In this document: in pieces, positions 10,270 through 22,385 of the stretch
Layout of the letters: each line of letters begins with the position of its first letter
Numbering within the stretch: the stretch's first letter is position 1
The notes under the pieces: generated by a model
Told to the model about the DNA's origin: nothing
Seen by the model: the letters and a program-made list of their open reading frames with translations, nothing else
Databases searched by the model: none
Assembly (NCBI RefSeq): GCF_051622035.1
Contig: NC_135367.1
Coordinates: 10,576,501 to 10,640,500 of the forward strand
Direction of reading: 5' to 3'
From: Arctopsyche grandis
Taxonomy: Eukaryota > Arthropoda > Insecta > Trichoptera > Hydropsychidae
DNA length: 64,000 nucleotides
Translations under genes and position numbers: made by a program

Positions 10270-13200
10270 ATGCTAAAATTGCTCGTTTTTCTGTCGGTGC
10301 TTTTCATAATTGGACAGGCATCGCCTACCGAAAATAATGTCGACCGAATACTGAAAAATTTGAATATGGATAACGATACGATGACTTTTGCGGATCTGCC
10401 ACCACCTGATAATCTTGCATTTACATTGAACGAAGATGAATTTGAAGATTATCTGGATTTCTGGCTGAGCAGGCAATATTCCGAAAAACGGGCAATCAAC
10501 CCTTTGGCAGAAAGAGGTAAATTTATTTACATACTGTAATATAAACAGAACCCAATCCAATACAGCAGTCAATATTTGATTTTTTGATTCGTATAGAGAG
10601 ATAGCTTTCTTCATATTCATAGTCATGTGTAACCATTCTAACGAAACGGATAATTCATTATATTTTTATTTTCCATGAAATGGCTAAATAGGAGAAATAA
10701 TAGTCCTTGGCCATGCTAATATGAAATTGCCCTATGATATTACTACGCAGCTTTATCCTCAATGGTGCTCCTATTTACAACTCATGGGGACATTGATTAA
10801 AAGATAATATTACTTACAATATTTTCCGAATCTAGTTCCCAAATAGCCACCACAGGTGGCTCTATGGGAACTGGATATAGAAAATATTGTAAGTAATATT
10901 GTTGGTGTTGACGGCCCCAATGACTATTATTGAAATTATATATATTATATACTGCTAAATTTCGGTTCCATGATCATTGCGCGCTTGCATTCAGTGGCGC
11001 TCGATCGTTGATGTAAAAACTACAAACATCATCATGCCAAATATCATCAAACAATCATGTATAGTTTATTAGTTGTGTTGTGTTGTTCTAATCGTGTTGG
11101 CGTGATTTGAGCGCGATTTTTGTAAGCGCGCAACGGTCTGGTTACAGTGCAATCCAATATATTGCAATTTAAAACATAAATAAAAACAACTAATTTTTTG
11201 TGGCTTTTAAATGGTTTTAGGAAGATTAGGAGATTATGTTTATATAGATTTTGGCATCAGATTATTCAGTTATACTGAATACATTATCATCATTTGGAAA
11301 CTTTTATTTGACGAAGAACCCAAGGCAATTGACATGTTGTTGAAAAGATTTAACTTTAAGTTCAGTAAAAAAAAACTGTAGGTATGTAATAGCATTTATA
11401 AGTTTAAATAAATAAAATTTGTTGTAAAAATATCCACTTGCTTCATTTTGATCAATATATCAAAATAATACGAATTAAACAAATTTTAAAAAAAGTTACA
11501 TAAAAACCAATGTCTTAATGGCACCGAATCAATGATACAATAACCAATCAATTTGAGAAATATTTTTGAAGAAATTAACACGTTTTTATTTTGGTCTTTG
11601 GCGCCCCAGATGACTGCCTGCTTAACCTCGGGCTGGCTCTAGGTTTAACCTTTTGCACGCCAGCGACTCACATGTGAGTCGCGAATCGACTCACCTGGTA
11701 TGCCAGCGCTTCACGGGCAAGTCGCGTCGATTTCTCTTCCAAAACATAATATTTAATGTTAATAATGGTTTTACAAGTACCATCTATGGTGTAAATATAA
11801 AACCGATGATTTGAATTTTTTGAAATTCTTAAAAAGAAATTCATCAAATGTCATCAGGGCTGTTACTTAATTAATTATACCGAGAAATCTGAAACGTCCA
11901 TAAGTTTTCGTGCATGACATGTATCACTCATATGCATCCAAGGTCACACCAAAATTCCAAGAGCTTCGAATTACGTGAGTCAGATCATTTTATTCCTTGT
12001 TTAATTCATTTAAAAATTCTGGCGTACAGGTATATATCAAATATTTTGCGAGTGGCAGCCTACTAGTAAAGTATATAAATTATATAAGAAAAATCTCAAA
12101 AAATAAATGGCAAGCTATTACAAAGAATCTATTTACAGACAGATGTTCTAATATATGTATAATATTCATTTTCAATAGCTCCGTGTACAGTAGCAGTCAA
12201 CAGTCTGACCGAGCCTCAACCAGTATTCGTGCTAGGAAACAGTTTGAAAGTTCCCAGTGGAACTTCTGGAAACTTAGTTTTCGGAGACTCTGAAACTCTA
12301 ACAGTTGCATGCGCGGGAACTGGAAATAAATTAGTTTCTACATCAGCGACTCAAAATCCTGTTCAAGCGGTAATTGAAATTGTACATATTTTCTTTATAT
12401 TTCCTCTACTCCCGGACATGATGTTTTGATTTTATATTACAGACAGTAGTATGTCAATCTGGCACGTCTTTTACTGGTCCAGGCTGGCTGTCGGGCCAGA
12501 CGACTCTTCCGAATGTGAAATGCTCCAGCCACGTTCCGTGGGTTGAAACCAAGATCAGTGGTACTTGTGCAGCCGGCCAAGGTGTTAAAATTAACGTGGC
12601 TGTCCAATCAAATACGGCCAGCTATGTAATAATAACAGCCTGCTTCAAAGAATCAACTTCGGAAGCCCTGTATGTAGAATATGATCAAAATTTGGAAAAC
12701 AATGCCAACCAAGCCAACGTTGCACGACCTGATTTCCAACGTAAGTACATACTCTTCCTATGTCTTGCAAAATAATCATAAAGTAAATGAAAGTATTAAT
12801 TTCAGTGAGATCTAGAACCATTCACAGCTCATTTAAAATAAATAAATAAAGATTATTTGTGGTATGTTTCATATATTTCAACCAGAGGGTCAATGGTATC
12901 CTGGATTGGCTGTCAACACTTTGTACACCCAAGCTTCTCAGAAAGCAGCTATTGCATCTCTGGTCGGATCAGCTCTGGCAGATCAATACATAACAAGTAC
13001 TTCATTCTTGGCTAGAGGGCATCTTGCTGCAAAGACAGACTTCGTCCTGTCTCCATCCCAACGTGCTACCTTCACATTCATAAATGTTGCCCCTCAGTGG
13101 CAGCCTTTCAATGCCGGCAATTGGAACACTTTAGAACAAGTACGTTAAAAAATATGTATATTTATTTACATTTGTACAATATTCACTACTATTTTAAAAT

Positions 13201-13702
13201 TTGAATTCAGAACTTAAGAGCACGTATCGCAAATACTGGTAAAAGAACACGCGTGTACACTGGTACATGGGATATATTAAAGCTGAGAGACAATTCTGGA
13301 ACACTGCAAAGCATTTATCTCAATCCTTCAGCGAAAAAAATACCAACCCCTCTTTGGTTTTATAAGGTATCTTTATTTTTTCTTTTAGCCCATACATACA
13401 TATGTTCATATAGATATATACATACATATATGTACTATGAATGTAAATTTTAGGTGGTTCATGAGCCCAGTACGAACAGGGCTACTGCATACTTGGGTAT
13501 GAACAACCCTCATTTGACATTAGCAGAAGCTAAAAGTATGGCATTCTGCACTGATGTTTGCAATGGAAACAGTCAATTCAGTTGGTTGAATTGGAAACCA
13601 GATAATATGGGACTCGGTTTTTCGATATGTTGTGACGTCAATGATTTCAAAAAAACTGTCAATCATCTGCCTAGTTTTACGGTCAGCGGATTGTTATATT
13701 GA
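10270..13702 (+). CDS. Secreted DNA/RNA non-specific endonuclease (insect dsRNase type), copy 1
   Basis: Six exons splice in phase: 10270-10516, 12179-12369, 12443-12740, 12886-13139, 13211-13366 and 13454-13702. Together they give 1395 nt, or 464 aa. Residues 1-18 (MLKLLVFLSVLFIIGQAS) form a signal peptide, followed by an acidic propeptide-like stretch. The C-terminal half is the NUC domain: SFLARGHLAAKTDF carries the RGH motif with the likely catalytic His near residue 291, and FINVAPQWQPFNAGNW carries the metal-binding Asn near residue 312. Family knowledge: these enzymes are Mg-dependent secreted nucleases; insect members digest dsRNA and DNA in the gut or haemolymph. The usual DRGH is ARGH here. 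Cysteines in the last exon (FCTDVC, ICCD) suit an extracellular protein. A broken paralogue lies 1.7 kb downstream. Substrate preference is inferred, not shown. Confidence 0.9.
10806..10900. repeat. Long hairpin inside nuclease intron 1
   Basis: The arms at about 10806-10852 and 10855-10900 are near-perfect inverted copies (for example TTACTTACAATATTTTC against its complement) with almost no loop. This is a roughly 95-base palindrome. It may be a fold-back MITE, but no target duplication was recognised. Confidence 0.65.
11648..11770. mobile_element. Possible piggyBac-type terminus with palindrome
   Basis: TTTAACCTTTTGCACGCC is followed by the perfect palindrome GCGACTCACATGTGAGTCGC, similar in layout to the piggyBac MITE ends at 29878. 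No matching right end was found, so this is a solitary end at best. It lies in nuclease intron 1, which otherwise holds no recognised gene. Confidence 0.3.
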
Positions 13703-13791
13703 ATAAGTAAATAATATTGACATTTACTTTGCCCGAAATTCTACATGTTTCTTTCTTGGTTACTATAAATATGAAATTATTACATGCTTTA

Positions 13792-13797
13792 AATAAA
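13792..13797 (+). terminator. Polyadenylation signal of nuclease copy 1
   Basis: AATAAA lies 90 bases after the stop codon of nuclease copy 1. The corresponding position in copy 2 reads AAATTTCAA and has lost the hexamer. Confidence 0.6.
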
Positions 13798-13799
13798 TG

Positions 13800-14876
13800 T
13801 CTGAAAAAAATTGCATTATTTCATTAACACTGTAACGATTCTTTTTGGTTTAATAACCAATATTATCGCTTTTACATTTTATTCTGAATATAATAAAATG
13901 TAAAAGTGATAAAACGATTTTGAATTAATGCCCAAAGAAGACGTGTTTTAATTACTAAATGGACAGTGCGCCTTTACAATTCTTCTTTGAATGGTTCTGA
14001 ACTTCTAAAAAAATCTAATCAGTACAATAAAACCTCGGTTTTTCCAGTTTAATTTAGAATTAAGTAGATTCGAATACCAGAAAACTTGGAAAATTGAAAA
14101 TAGAAAAATATAATACTGGACCATATATGTATGTACATATGTATTTCTGTACATACATACATATGTATTATATTAGGTATCCAGACGATAAATTTTGATT
14201 GATTCTGATTCTGAATTTGTAAAAAAATCTGATTAATTCTAATGTAAAATCTCAATTTTTCCGGACAAATGGGAGTGAAGAATCTTAGCTCTATAAATAC
14301 TCAGCAATTCAAGAAAAGAATTCAAAGATTTGCTTTCAGAAATGGTAAAACCACACATGTCAGTTAATAAACACAATAGGGTAGTTAGAGATGATAATGG
14401 CTATTAAAGTGTTCAATTTCGGTAGTTAAATTATCATATCTGGTACATTTTAATTCTGCCCAGAGTAAAATTTATAATAAATAATCATTTCCTTTGAAAG
14501 TATGCAATCATTGAGTCGTGATCAGAACCAGATTACATATACGTATTTCGTGTAATAGAGACATCTAACAGTAAAACACAAACGTATCAAATTTTGAAAA
14601 GAATATATTCAATCACAACTCAAGCCTGTCATACTTCTAGTATGACATTCAAATTGAAACTTGGTATGGCTTAATGAAATGCTTATACATATATACGACG
14701 AAAATATTTTTTTAAATTTTTAAGATGATTCACAGTAGTACCTCCCCTTAATGGTGTCCTCTTTTTACTAACCTCTTCTTTTTTGAATGTTTTTGGATTC
14801 AATTATCTCCCAAGCCCCTCGACTGATCAGACTAAACCTTTTTATCGTGTAATAGAAATGATAAATTTTATACATT
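13800..14876. other. Nuclease 3' flank, no gene
   Basis: To about 14140 this matches the DNA downstream of copy 2 (to about 17985), for example AACCTC-G-TTTTCCAGTTT, so the duplication unit includes about 450 bp past the stop. The rest is AT-rich with ATACATATGTA microsatellites. Confidence 0.6.
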
Positions 14877-15271
14877 TGTTACGTACGCCGCGGATTAAGC
14901 GAATAGAATCCCAGAGACTGTGTGACCGTTCAAGGATTATCTGTAACGGATATCTGTTAACGGATTAACTAAGTGCATACCGTGCGACTGGTATAAGTGG
15001 TTTCAAGGATTAGCGACAGGCTAAGTGGAGATAAGCTAAACAATGATTGCACTTCTCATACCGTGGGAATACATATCCGAATACGTGACTATACAGTAGG
15101 TAAACAGATTAGACGTCCTGAGAGATCTACCCCTTTTAAGGCGGTACGTAGGCGATATCATGTCATTCTGGACTGAGCACTGCCAGTACGTGTATCTCCT
15201 TAATCATCAATAAATGCTGTGAAACGACTGTTGGCCTTTTACTTGGATCCTCCACCCACCCCTACGCAACA
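14877..15271. mobile_element. Solo LTR, copy 1
   Basis: Begins TGTTACGTACGCC and ends TACGCAACA (TG...CA). Flanked by 4-bp duplications CATT at 14873-14876 and 15272-15275. No internal retrotransposon sequence lies beside it. It sits about 110 bp upstream of the first exon relic of nuclease copy 2. Confidence 0.8.
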
Positions 15272-16012
15272 CATTTATATTTTTCAAACACTTAAATATT
15301 TTTACGTCAACTGAAAGTAGTACTTTATCTCTAAAGTTTTCAGATTTTTTCCTATAGTCCTATCACTATCTTTCAGGTACCTATCACTACTCTGGAGGAA
15401 CCACAACCAGTGTACTTATCCGGTAATAATTTAACGCATCCCACAGGATCTTCTGGAAACTTAGTCTTCCAAGATTCTGAAAATTTAACAGTTGAATGCA
15501 TGGGAGCAAACAATAAATTAGTTCATGCTTCCGAAACTCGACCTTCTAAACAAGAATTAATAAATTAAAATTTTGTTATAATTTCTAAATCTTTTCACTC
15601 CTGGTTCAACTCAACTGATGTATTAATTTTATATTACAGACAATAGTATGTAAATCTAGCAAGTTCTACAGTACGACAGGATGGCTGCCGAAGTCAACAG
15701 CAATACATTTCAATAAAATAAAATGCGCCATGAATATAAAGTCAGTTGAAAAACTTGGTAAAAATTGCGCATCCGTTGAAGGTCGTGAAATTTCAGTGAC
15801 TATTGACAATTTTTAAATAATGAAAGCCTGCTTCAAACAATCGACTTTAGAAGCTCTATATGTAGAATATAATCTAAACATGGAAAACAATATCATAACC
15901 ATCGTTAAAAGGCCAAACTTTGACCGTGAGTTCTCTTCTTATATTACTTTCCAGTAAATCTTGGCAGTAGGCAAACTCTAAACCTCGATTTTTATTAGTT
16001 GAACTGCTTTGT

Positions 16013-16151
16013 TATCGTACATCCTCACTTAATTTGCGCGAGCAGGATACAACAGGAACAAGAGGAACAGGCTTTTCCTCCCGTATCCTGCGCGCGCACA
16101 TTAAACAAGGCTGTATGACAAAAAGAGAGATAATTTTACCGCATGCCACTG
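16013..16151 (-). mobile_element. hAT-type MITE, truncated copy
   Basis: Matches the complete MITE at 58560-58720 in reverse orientation, with the terminal CCGCATGCCACTG intact at 16139-16151 and about 35 bp missing from the other end. It lies in intron 3 of the broken nuclease. Confidence 0.65.
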
Positions 16152-16289
16152 ATATATTATATATACATAGTACCGTTTACCATGCACCCTTTTTATCTTT
16201 CGACTTAAGATCTTTCGATTTTCGATCTTTGCCTTCCGATTTTTGCTTTTTCGACCTTTTTACTTTCGGTTCCGTGAGGTAGACCTAAA

Positions 16290-16470
16290 AACTACCTACC
16301 TACCTACATGTAAACAATATAAAACACTAATAGAAAAATTACTTAAATAAATTTTCAATAGATGGCGGTAAATTCTCTGTCAAAAGGAAACATTGGTGCA
16401 AATAGTATATATAGAAGCTTTTTTCTTTTGTTACTGAATTCGTATATACGTTTTGGCAGTGATTTAGCTG
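16290..16470. repeat. Interspersed repeat with CTAC tract, copy 1
   Basis: CTACCTACCTACCTAC then GTAAACAATATAAAACAC and TTTTCAATAGATGGCGGTAA also occur at 44746-44915. A GTAG-type tail on the opposite strand would suit a non-LTR or SINE 3' end; class unresolved. Confidence 0.55.
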
Positions 16471-18119
16471 TAACGTACATACATATGTATGACGAATCAA
16501 AACGACTATTATATTACGGCGAGCGTTATCTCAGACACACATACAGAATAGCGATATTATTTATATGATTACAAAATAATTATTTAAGTTAGCAAGTTTA
16601 CAAGTTTTATTGATAAATTTAGGTGCCGTAAGTGATAGATCGTGGATGCAAAATATCTCGTTTACAAATTTAGTCTAGATATTTCTCATAATTGTTTTGA
16701 TACACATACTCCATTTTTTTAAAATGAAAAATAGATAAAGGTAATCTATCGAATATTGTATCTTATGTATCATGCAGAGCATGGATGGTATCCTAGATTG
16801 AATGTCAACAAATTGTACTCTATAAAGACTCAGCTTTCAACTTTTACCACTCTGATCGGAGCCACTCAAGCCAAAAAATATCTGACGAGGACTTCATTTT
16901 TAAATAGAGGACATCTTGCTGCAAAATCGGATTTTGTCTTTGCTCCATCCCAACGTGCCACATTCACGTTCATAAATGTTGCTCCACAGTGGGGGTCTTT
17001 CAATTCCGGCAATTGGCAGACTTTGGAGAAAGTATACTTTCCTATTTATTTTTTGCATTCTCACTATTAGCAATGTTATTTGTGAAAATGTCTTCAGAAT
17101 TTGAAGAAACACATCTCATATAGTAAAATAAATACTCGCATATACACTGGAACGTGGGACATACTGAAGTTGAAAGACGGTGCTGGAAAACTGCAAAATA
17201 TTTATTTATCTCCTACGAAAAAAATACCGGTACCTCTTTGGTTTTATAAGCTACATATCTATCTTATTTTCTTTTAGCCCATACATACATATGTATTTTC
17301 AAATGGATAGATATATAGACTATGGATATATATTTCAGGTGGTTCATGAGCCCAGTACGAACAGGGCTACTGCATACTTGGGTATGAACAACCCTCATTT
17401 GACATTAGCAGAAGCTAAAAGTATGGCATTCTGCACTGATGTTTGCAATGGAAACAGTCAATTCAGTTGGTTGAATTGGAAACCAGATAATATGGGACTC
17501 GGTTTTTCGATATGTTGTGACGTCAATGATTTCAGAAAAACTGTCAATCATCTGCCTAGTTTTACGGTCAGCGGATTGTTATATTGAATAAGTAAATAAT
17601 ATTAACATTTACTTAGGCCAAAATGTTACATGTTTCGTTCTTGGTTACTATAAATATGAGTTTATTACATGCTTTAAATTTCAATTTTTTCTTTAAAAAA
17701 ATTGCAATATTTTACTTGCACTGAGACAATTCTTCTTGGTTATTAGGATTTTCACAATTTAAATGCGATAAAACGATTTTGAATAAATATCCATAAAAGA
17801 AATATTTTTTTTACCAAATAGACAACACTCCCTCACAATTCTTCATTAAGTGGTTCTGAAATTCTGAAAAATCAGAACAAAAAAACCTCCGCTTTTCCAG
17901 TTTCATTAAAATTAAGTTGTTTGACACCAAAAAACTTGGAAAATCAAGAATAGAAAGAGATAATAATGGACTATATGTATATGGGATCCATGAATGTGTG
18001 CGGGAGGATATTCAAAGTCAAAGTATTTACGCAACTCGTTTAATGTCTTCGCTTCGGGCTCGACCAGCGAGTGACGCCTAAGGCCTGCCAACTTAAAATA
18101 TTCTCATTTATACCAACCT

Positions 18120-18283
18120 ACATGTATATGATTTTTGAATTGGTGGATACGACTTCGGATGTGACTTCGGTTCAGATTTCGGTTCAGATTTCAGTTCCGA
18201 CTTCAGTTACTATAACGATTACAATGAATATTGTTGTTATAATATCAACGGGCCCGTTGAAATATCAACGGGCACATCGCTAG
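18120..18283 (+). mobile_element. Helitron-like 3' end with 9-bp hairpin
   Basis: GCCCGTTGA-AATA-TCAACGGGC forms a perfect 9-bp stem at about 18252-18273, followed by ACATCGCTAG and T. Upstream are TTCGGTTCAGATT short repeats. The 5' end is not defined. Confidence 0.5.
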
Positions 18284-18882
18284 TATAATATATAGCTTAA
18301 GTTGTCACTTGACTTCGCCCATATACATAGATCATATTACATATGTTTCTTTTTTGATTGTGAAAAACTTCCGTAAATTGCAATAAATATAAGTATATTA
18401 TTACATACTTACTTTGAATAAATGTATGTGTCTATGTATGTATTGATTGTACTATGTATCAAACATGCAGGTTTTGTCGTGTTTTTGGTACTTTTTTTGA
18501 AAAATCGAAAGAGAGTAAACTGCCACTTCTGATTGGCAGACGCTTACTAAATTTTATAAAGTATGTAACTTGGTATTATACTTAAACTTCTAGATATGAA
18601 ATTTCAGTACAATAAACCAAAAGGTTTCTGAGAAAAACATAAAAAAAAGATTCTCTAGAGTAAAAGTACTACTTCCGGTTAAGGTAAAAATATTAAGGTA
18701 TAAAATTTATAATTTCTCTTACACAACTTAAAAATTAGAAAAAAATTTCCATCATATATGTACATATGTAGATCAGAATTTCAGTAACCGATACTACATA
18801 ATTGTCAGTTTGTTAGGGCTAACGGTGTTCAAAAAATCCTTAAAATACACAAACACATTCAAACCTAGTTAAAACCTGGTCA
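18284..18882. other. No gene recognised
   Basis: AT-rich sequence; no coding signal or repeat structure supported. Confidence 0.5.
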
Positions 18883-18890
18883 GTCATTAC

Positions 18891-19023
18891 TAAAGCCCGG
18901 ACCCAGAGGGTGCCGCGTATTGTTCAAATGTTGTAAATGCATTGTTAAAGGTTTGCCGAACCTTTTTTACAAAGGATTTACAACAATGGAACAATGAGCG
19001 GCAACTTGGCTATCCTACCTCTA
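18891..19023. mobile_element. Short hAT-type MITE, copy 2
   Basis: 133 bp flanked by perfect 8-bp duplications GTCATTAC (18883-18890 and 19024-19031). Ends TAAAGCCCGGACCC and CTACCTCTA. Confidence 0.8.
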
Positions 19024-19309
19024 GTCATTACAACCGAGGTCTACTGTACGCAATTAGACAGATTAAAAGCGGAATTGGTGAAAAAAGGATTTTTTTTGTA
19101 TTGTAAAAACACGCGACATTTCTTTTCAATTTACCAAATAGATTGAAATCAGTAAAACCCAATATGATTCTATTTTCAATAGTCAGTTGTTTTTTGTATA
19201 CGGTTTTTCCACTGCCATTGAAATTATCTTGAAGAAAATACATTATTGCGGTTATTAATCAAGCGAACATTATCTCAATAATTACTAGCATTAAACTTTG
19301 GTTAAAACT

Positions 19310-20491
19310 ATTATTTGGTTAATTCTATTATTTGCTGATGATATGAAGATTTTCAAGAGAATAGACAACCGAAATGATGCTTTGGCCCTACAAGATGATT
19401 TGTTCAGGCTAGAGGCTTATTGCAGCATAAATAAGTTGGAAATTAATGTAGCAAAATGCTCCTGCATAGCCTTCACCAGAAAACTATGTCCAGTTGACTT
19501 TCCTCATTCAATCAACGGACATAGACTCACAAGGGTATCGGAAATTAGGGATTTGGGAGTCTTTTTAAACTCTGATCTATCCTTTAGTAAACATATTGAC
19601 AATGTTGTAGCTCGAGCGTCGAAGGCCCTCGGGTTCGTCATCCGGTCCTCCAAATGCTTTACTTCTATTAAATCATACAAAATACTATATTGTGCATACG
19701 TAAGAAGTATTGTTGAGTTTGCATCCCAAGTTTGGAACCCAGAGTACTCTGGTGCAAGAGACAGATTGGAGCGCATTCTGAAGAGATTCTTGAGGTACAT
19801 CAGTAGCCGTTTTGGATTATCCTATACTTCCTATGAAGATGCTTGTAGGTGTCAGCATCTACTTCCACTTGTCAAAAGAAGGGAGATAGCTGACATCTCA
19901 ACAATTTTGAACATCCTTAACGGCTCGATCGACTGTCCTCAATTATTGAGCAAACTATCATTGCGTGTGCCAAATAGAATGACTAGATGTAATGAGCTCC
20001 TTTACATACCTAATACTTTTTCTAATTATGGAAGAAGCTCATTCATCTGGCGTGCAAGCTCCACCGTCAACACACTAATTTTAACAATTTCTATGTTTGA
20101 CTTATTTAATATTAATGCTATACAAGCTAGAGTGATTATTGCAAATTTGTTTTTCGATGATTAATTTTATTGAAAATTTACGATTGTGATTATGAATTTT
20201 TATTTTGATGTATTTATTTTGTCTTTTTGTTTTTTGCTATATATTATATTATTTTTATTATTTCATAATTTTTATCATATTATTATTCTTATTATTTTGA
20301 TATTTTTATTATACTGTTATTTCTATTTTTTTTCTTTTTGTTTTCTCTAACTATCTTACTCTATTATCATTTTTGTTTCTTATTTTAAATGTTTGAGCTT
20401 TTCTTTTTTTTACCTATATGTGAAAATTATTAATGGTTTACTTCTATGTAACTTAATAAACTGTAAATTTTCCAAATAAATAAATAAATAA
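19310..20491 (+). mobile_element. 5'-truncated jockey/CR1-like non-LTR retrotransposon
   Basis: One open frame (to 20164) starts at LLFADDMKIF, the catalytic box of reverse transcriptase, and continues with NKLEINVAKCSCIAF, IRDLGVFLNSDLSFSKHI and YVRSIVEFASQVWNPEY, the RT thumb and C-terminal region. Everything 5' of the FADD box is missing. An AT-rich 3' UTR ends in AAATAAATAAATAAATAAAA. The intact frame suggests a relatively young insertion. Confidence 0.85.
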
Positions 20492-21045
20492 AACGTTCTT
20501 GAAAGCAAAAGATACATGGAAAATTTAAGCAGTTTGTCGAATTCGATCATTGATGATCTAAATTTGATTTTAAAACGTGTATAATCTGTGAGAAGACGAT
20601 TATTTTATTATTGGCTTTTCAATTTCATTGAAATTATCTTAGTATTCCTTATCAGTGCAAAAGATGCATGACGGATTCAAGTACTTTGTCAAATTCCATT
20701 ATCGATGATCTTATTTTTAATTTTAAAATGTGTGTAATCTGTGAGAAGATAGTGGTTTTAATATCGGATGAGTGGTTATTTTCATGCGGTTTTCCATTAT
20801 TGTATTATTGTAAACATGTTTTTCTGTGGTATAATGGCACATCCGTGTAAATAATCTAGCGCTAACCCATTAACTCTAAGCAAAGGATGTGAATGAACAA
20901 TTCAATCATTTGAAATTTCTTTACCCAAAATCCCAACACCATTCCAATTTTATATTAAACAAAGATTATTATTTTTAGACATCACTCTTGAATATTTTTG
21001 GATATTTAAAAATGACGTTTATTATAAGATTGATCCAGTGTATGT
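20492..21045. other. No gene recognised; internal duplication
   Basis: AAGATGCATG-AAATT and CATT-ATGATCTAA-TTT-ATTTTAAAACGTGTA-TAATCTGTGAGAAGA-style segments occur twice (about 20508-20600 and 20657-20750), an old duplication of about 150 bp period. No gene. Confidence 0.5.
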
Positions 21046-21169
21046 ACATGCTCGATGGTTTACCAATTGAGAGGTCATGGGTTCAAATCTCGGCCAGAAT
21101 CGAAAAAATAATTCGATCTTCTCTCTGATTATGAGTACCCACGTTATTTTTTTTTATCTTTTAATTTAT
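21046..21169 (+). mobile_element. Short tRNA-derived SINE head
   Basis: GCTCGATGGTTTACC and GAGAGGTCATGGGTTCAAATC look like tRNA A and B boxes. The element directly abuts the 3' end of the opposite-strand SINE that follows. Confidence 0.5.
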
Positions 21170-22083
21170 ACCAGGAAGGCCTAACAGGTAACTCCAATGT
21201 GTCTTCCTGGCCAGAAAAATTGTACATTTAATACAAATATTATTAGTATTATACAAAGTACATAAATACTGATACGTACGCCGCGGATTAAGCGAATAGA
21301 ATCCCAGAGACTATATGACCGTTCAAGGGTTATCTGTTAACGGGTTAACTAAGTGCTTGCACTTAGGACCAACGGATATCTGTTAACGGATTAACTAAGT
21401 GCTTGCACTTACTTCCAGGATTATATCTGGACTCTAAGTGCATTTAGGCTAAACAATGACCGTTATTAGTCCTTTCTCAGAATCGGTACGGGGAGACCTA
21501 ATGTCGTGGGAATACATATCCGAATACGTGACTATACAATAGGTAAACAGATTAGACGTCCTGAGAGATCTACCCTTTATAAGGCGGTACGTAGGCGATA
21601 TCAGGTCATTCTGGACTGAGCACTGCCAGTGCGTGTATCTCCTTAATCATCAATAAATGCTGTGAAACGACTAAGGCCTTTTACTTGGATCCTCCACCCA
21701 CCCCTACGCAACAATACATATCAATTAATATCCACAGAGACATCTATGGTCAAATTTGTAAATTTGCAGCATTTTCAACAATTCATCGGAATTCAGTAAA
21801 TAGATATGAATTAACATCTACAGAGACATTTATGATCAAATTTGTAAATTTGCAACATTTTATACAATTCAACGAAATTCGAAATTGCTGAAAACTCGAG
21901 ATTTTGCGAGAAAATGGGCAAGGAAGCCAATTTGTTGGAACCGTATCAATGAAAATCAGATAAATTGGCAAACTCTGATAGGAAACGATCGACCTGGAGT
22001 CAAAAATCACAACCAGTGAGATTTGAACCCGTGACCAATCTGTTCAAAGCATTATTGTATGTTAACCACTAGTCTATTCTGCT
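21170..22083 (-). mobile_element. tRNA-derived SINE, copy 2, split by a solo LTR
   Basis: Minus-strand SINE: A box complement GTTAACCACTAGTC at 22061, B box complement TTTGAACCC at 22022, 3' hairpin at 21170-21211. The sequence is interrupted at 21270-21713 by an LTR, and resumes exactly where the uninterrupted copy at 59641 predicts. Confidence 0.75.
21270..21713. mobile_element. Solo LTR, copy 2, inside a SINE
   Basis: Begins TGATACGTACGCCGCGG and ends TACGCAACA. It is flanked by perfect 4-bp duplications ATAC (21266-21269 and 21714-21717). It is 49 bp longer than the LTR at 14877, with an internal duplication around GTTAACGG-TTAACTAAGTGC. Confidence 0.85.
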
Positions 22084-22385
22084 AGTTTATATTATATGTG
22101 CTGGTTATTCGTATCGTGATTGTATTTCTTCCAATAAAATAAGTAAAAGAAAAACAACCACCTTTTCTTATGACCCTTGATAACTTAGTTTAAAACATAA
22201 AATAATGTCATCTTTCTCCAAAAGTATATGAAAACATTGAATTTCCAACTAAAAGACATGAAATTAAAAGTTTGTGATAATATGGCAAAATAATCTAAAT
22301 TAAAGATCAAAGTGTACCCATTTTAAAGTGGTGTACATTCGTTTCAATCCAGCAGCAAATGGGTTAAGATATCCTTATCTATCAC

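Larger units (their letters stand above)
15391..17587 (+). pseudogene. Nuclease copy 2, broken tandem duplicate
   Basis: Exon equivalents of the upstream nuclease are at about 15378-15555, 15640-15925, 16778-17031, 17098-17250 and 17339-17587. No exon 1 with a signal peptide was found. Lesions: the donor after exon 2 reads GAATT where copy 1 has GTAATT. An in-frame TAA interrupts exon 3 just before IMKACFKQSTLEALYVEY. The donor after exon 5 reads AAG-CTACAT where copy 1 has AAG-GTATCT. The polyA hexamer is gone. The active-site segment SFLNRGHLAAKSDF is intact. Exons 2-5 look only about two-thirds identical to copy 1, but the last exon differs by a single base in 249 (Lys to Arg). A pseudogene is the simplest reading. 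A rearranged, still-transcribed gene with alternative splice sites cannot be excluded. Confidence 0.8.

Noticed and set aside
19504-19800. Minus-strand open frame
   Set aside because: Antisense of the non-LTR reverse-transcriptase frame.
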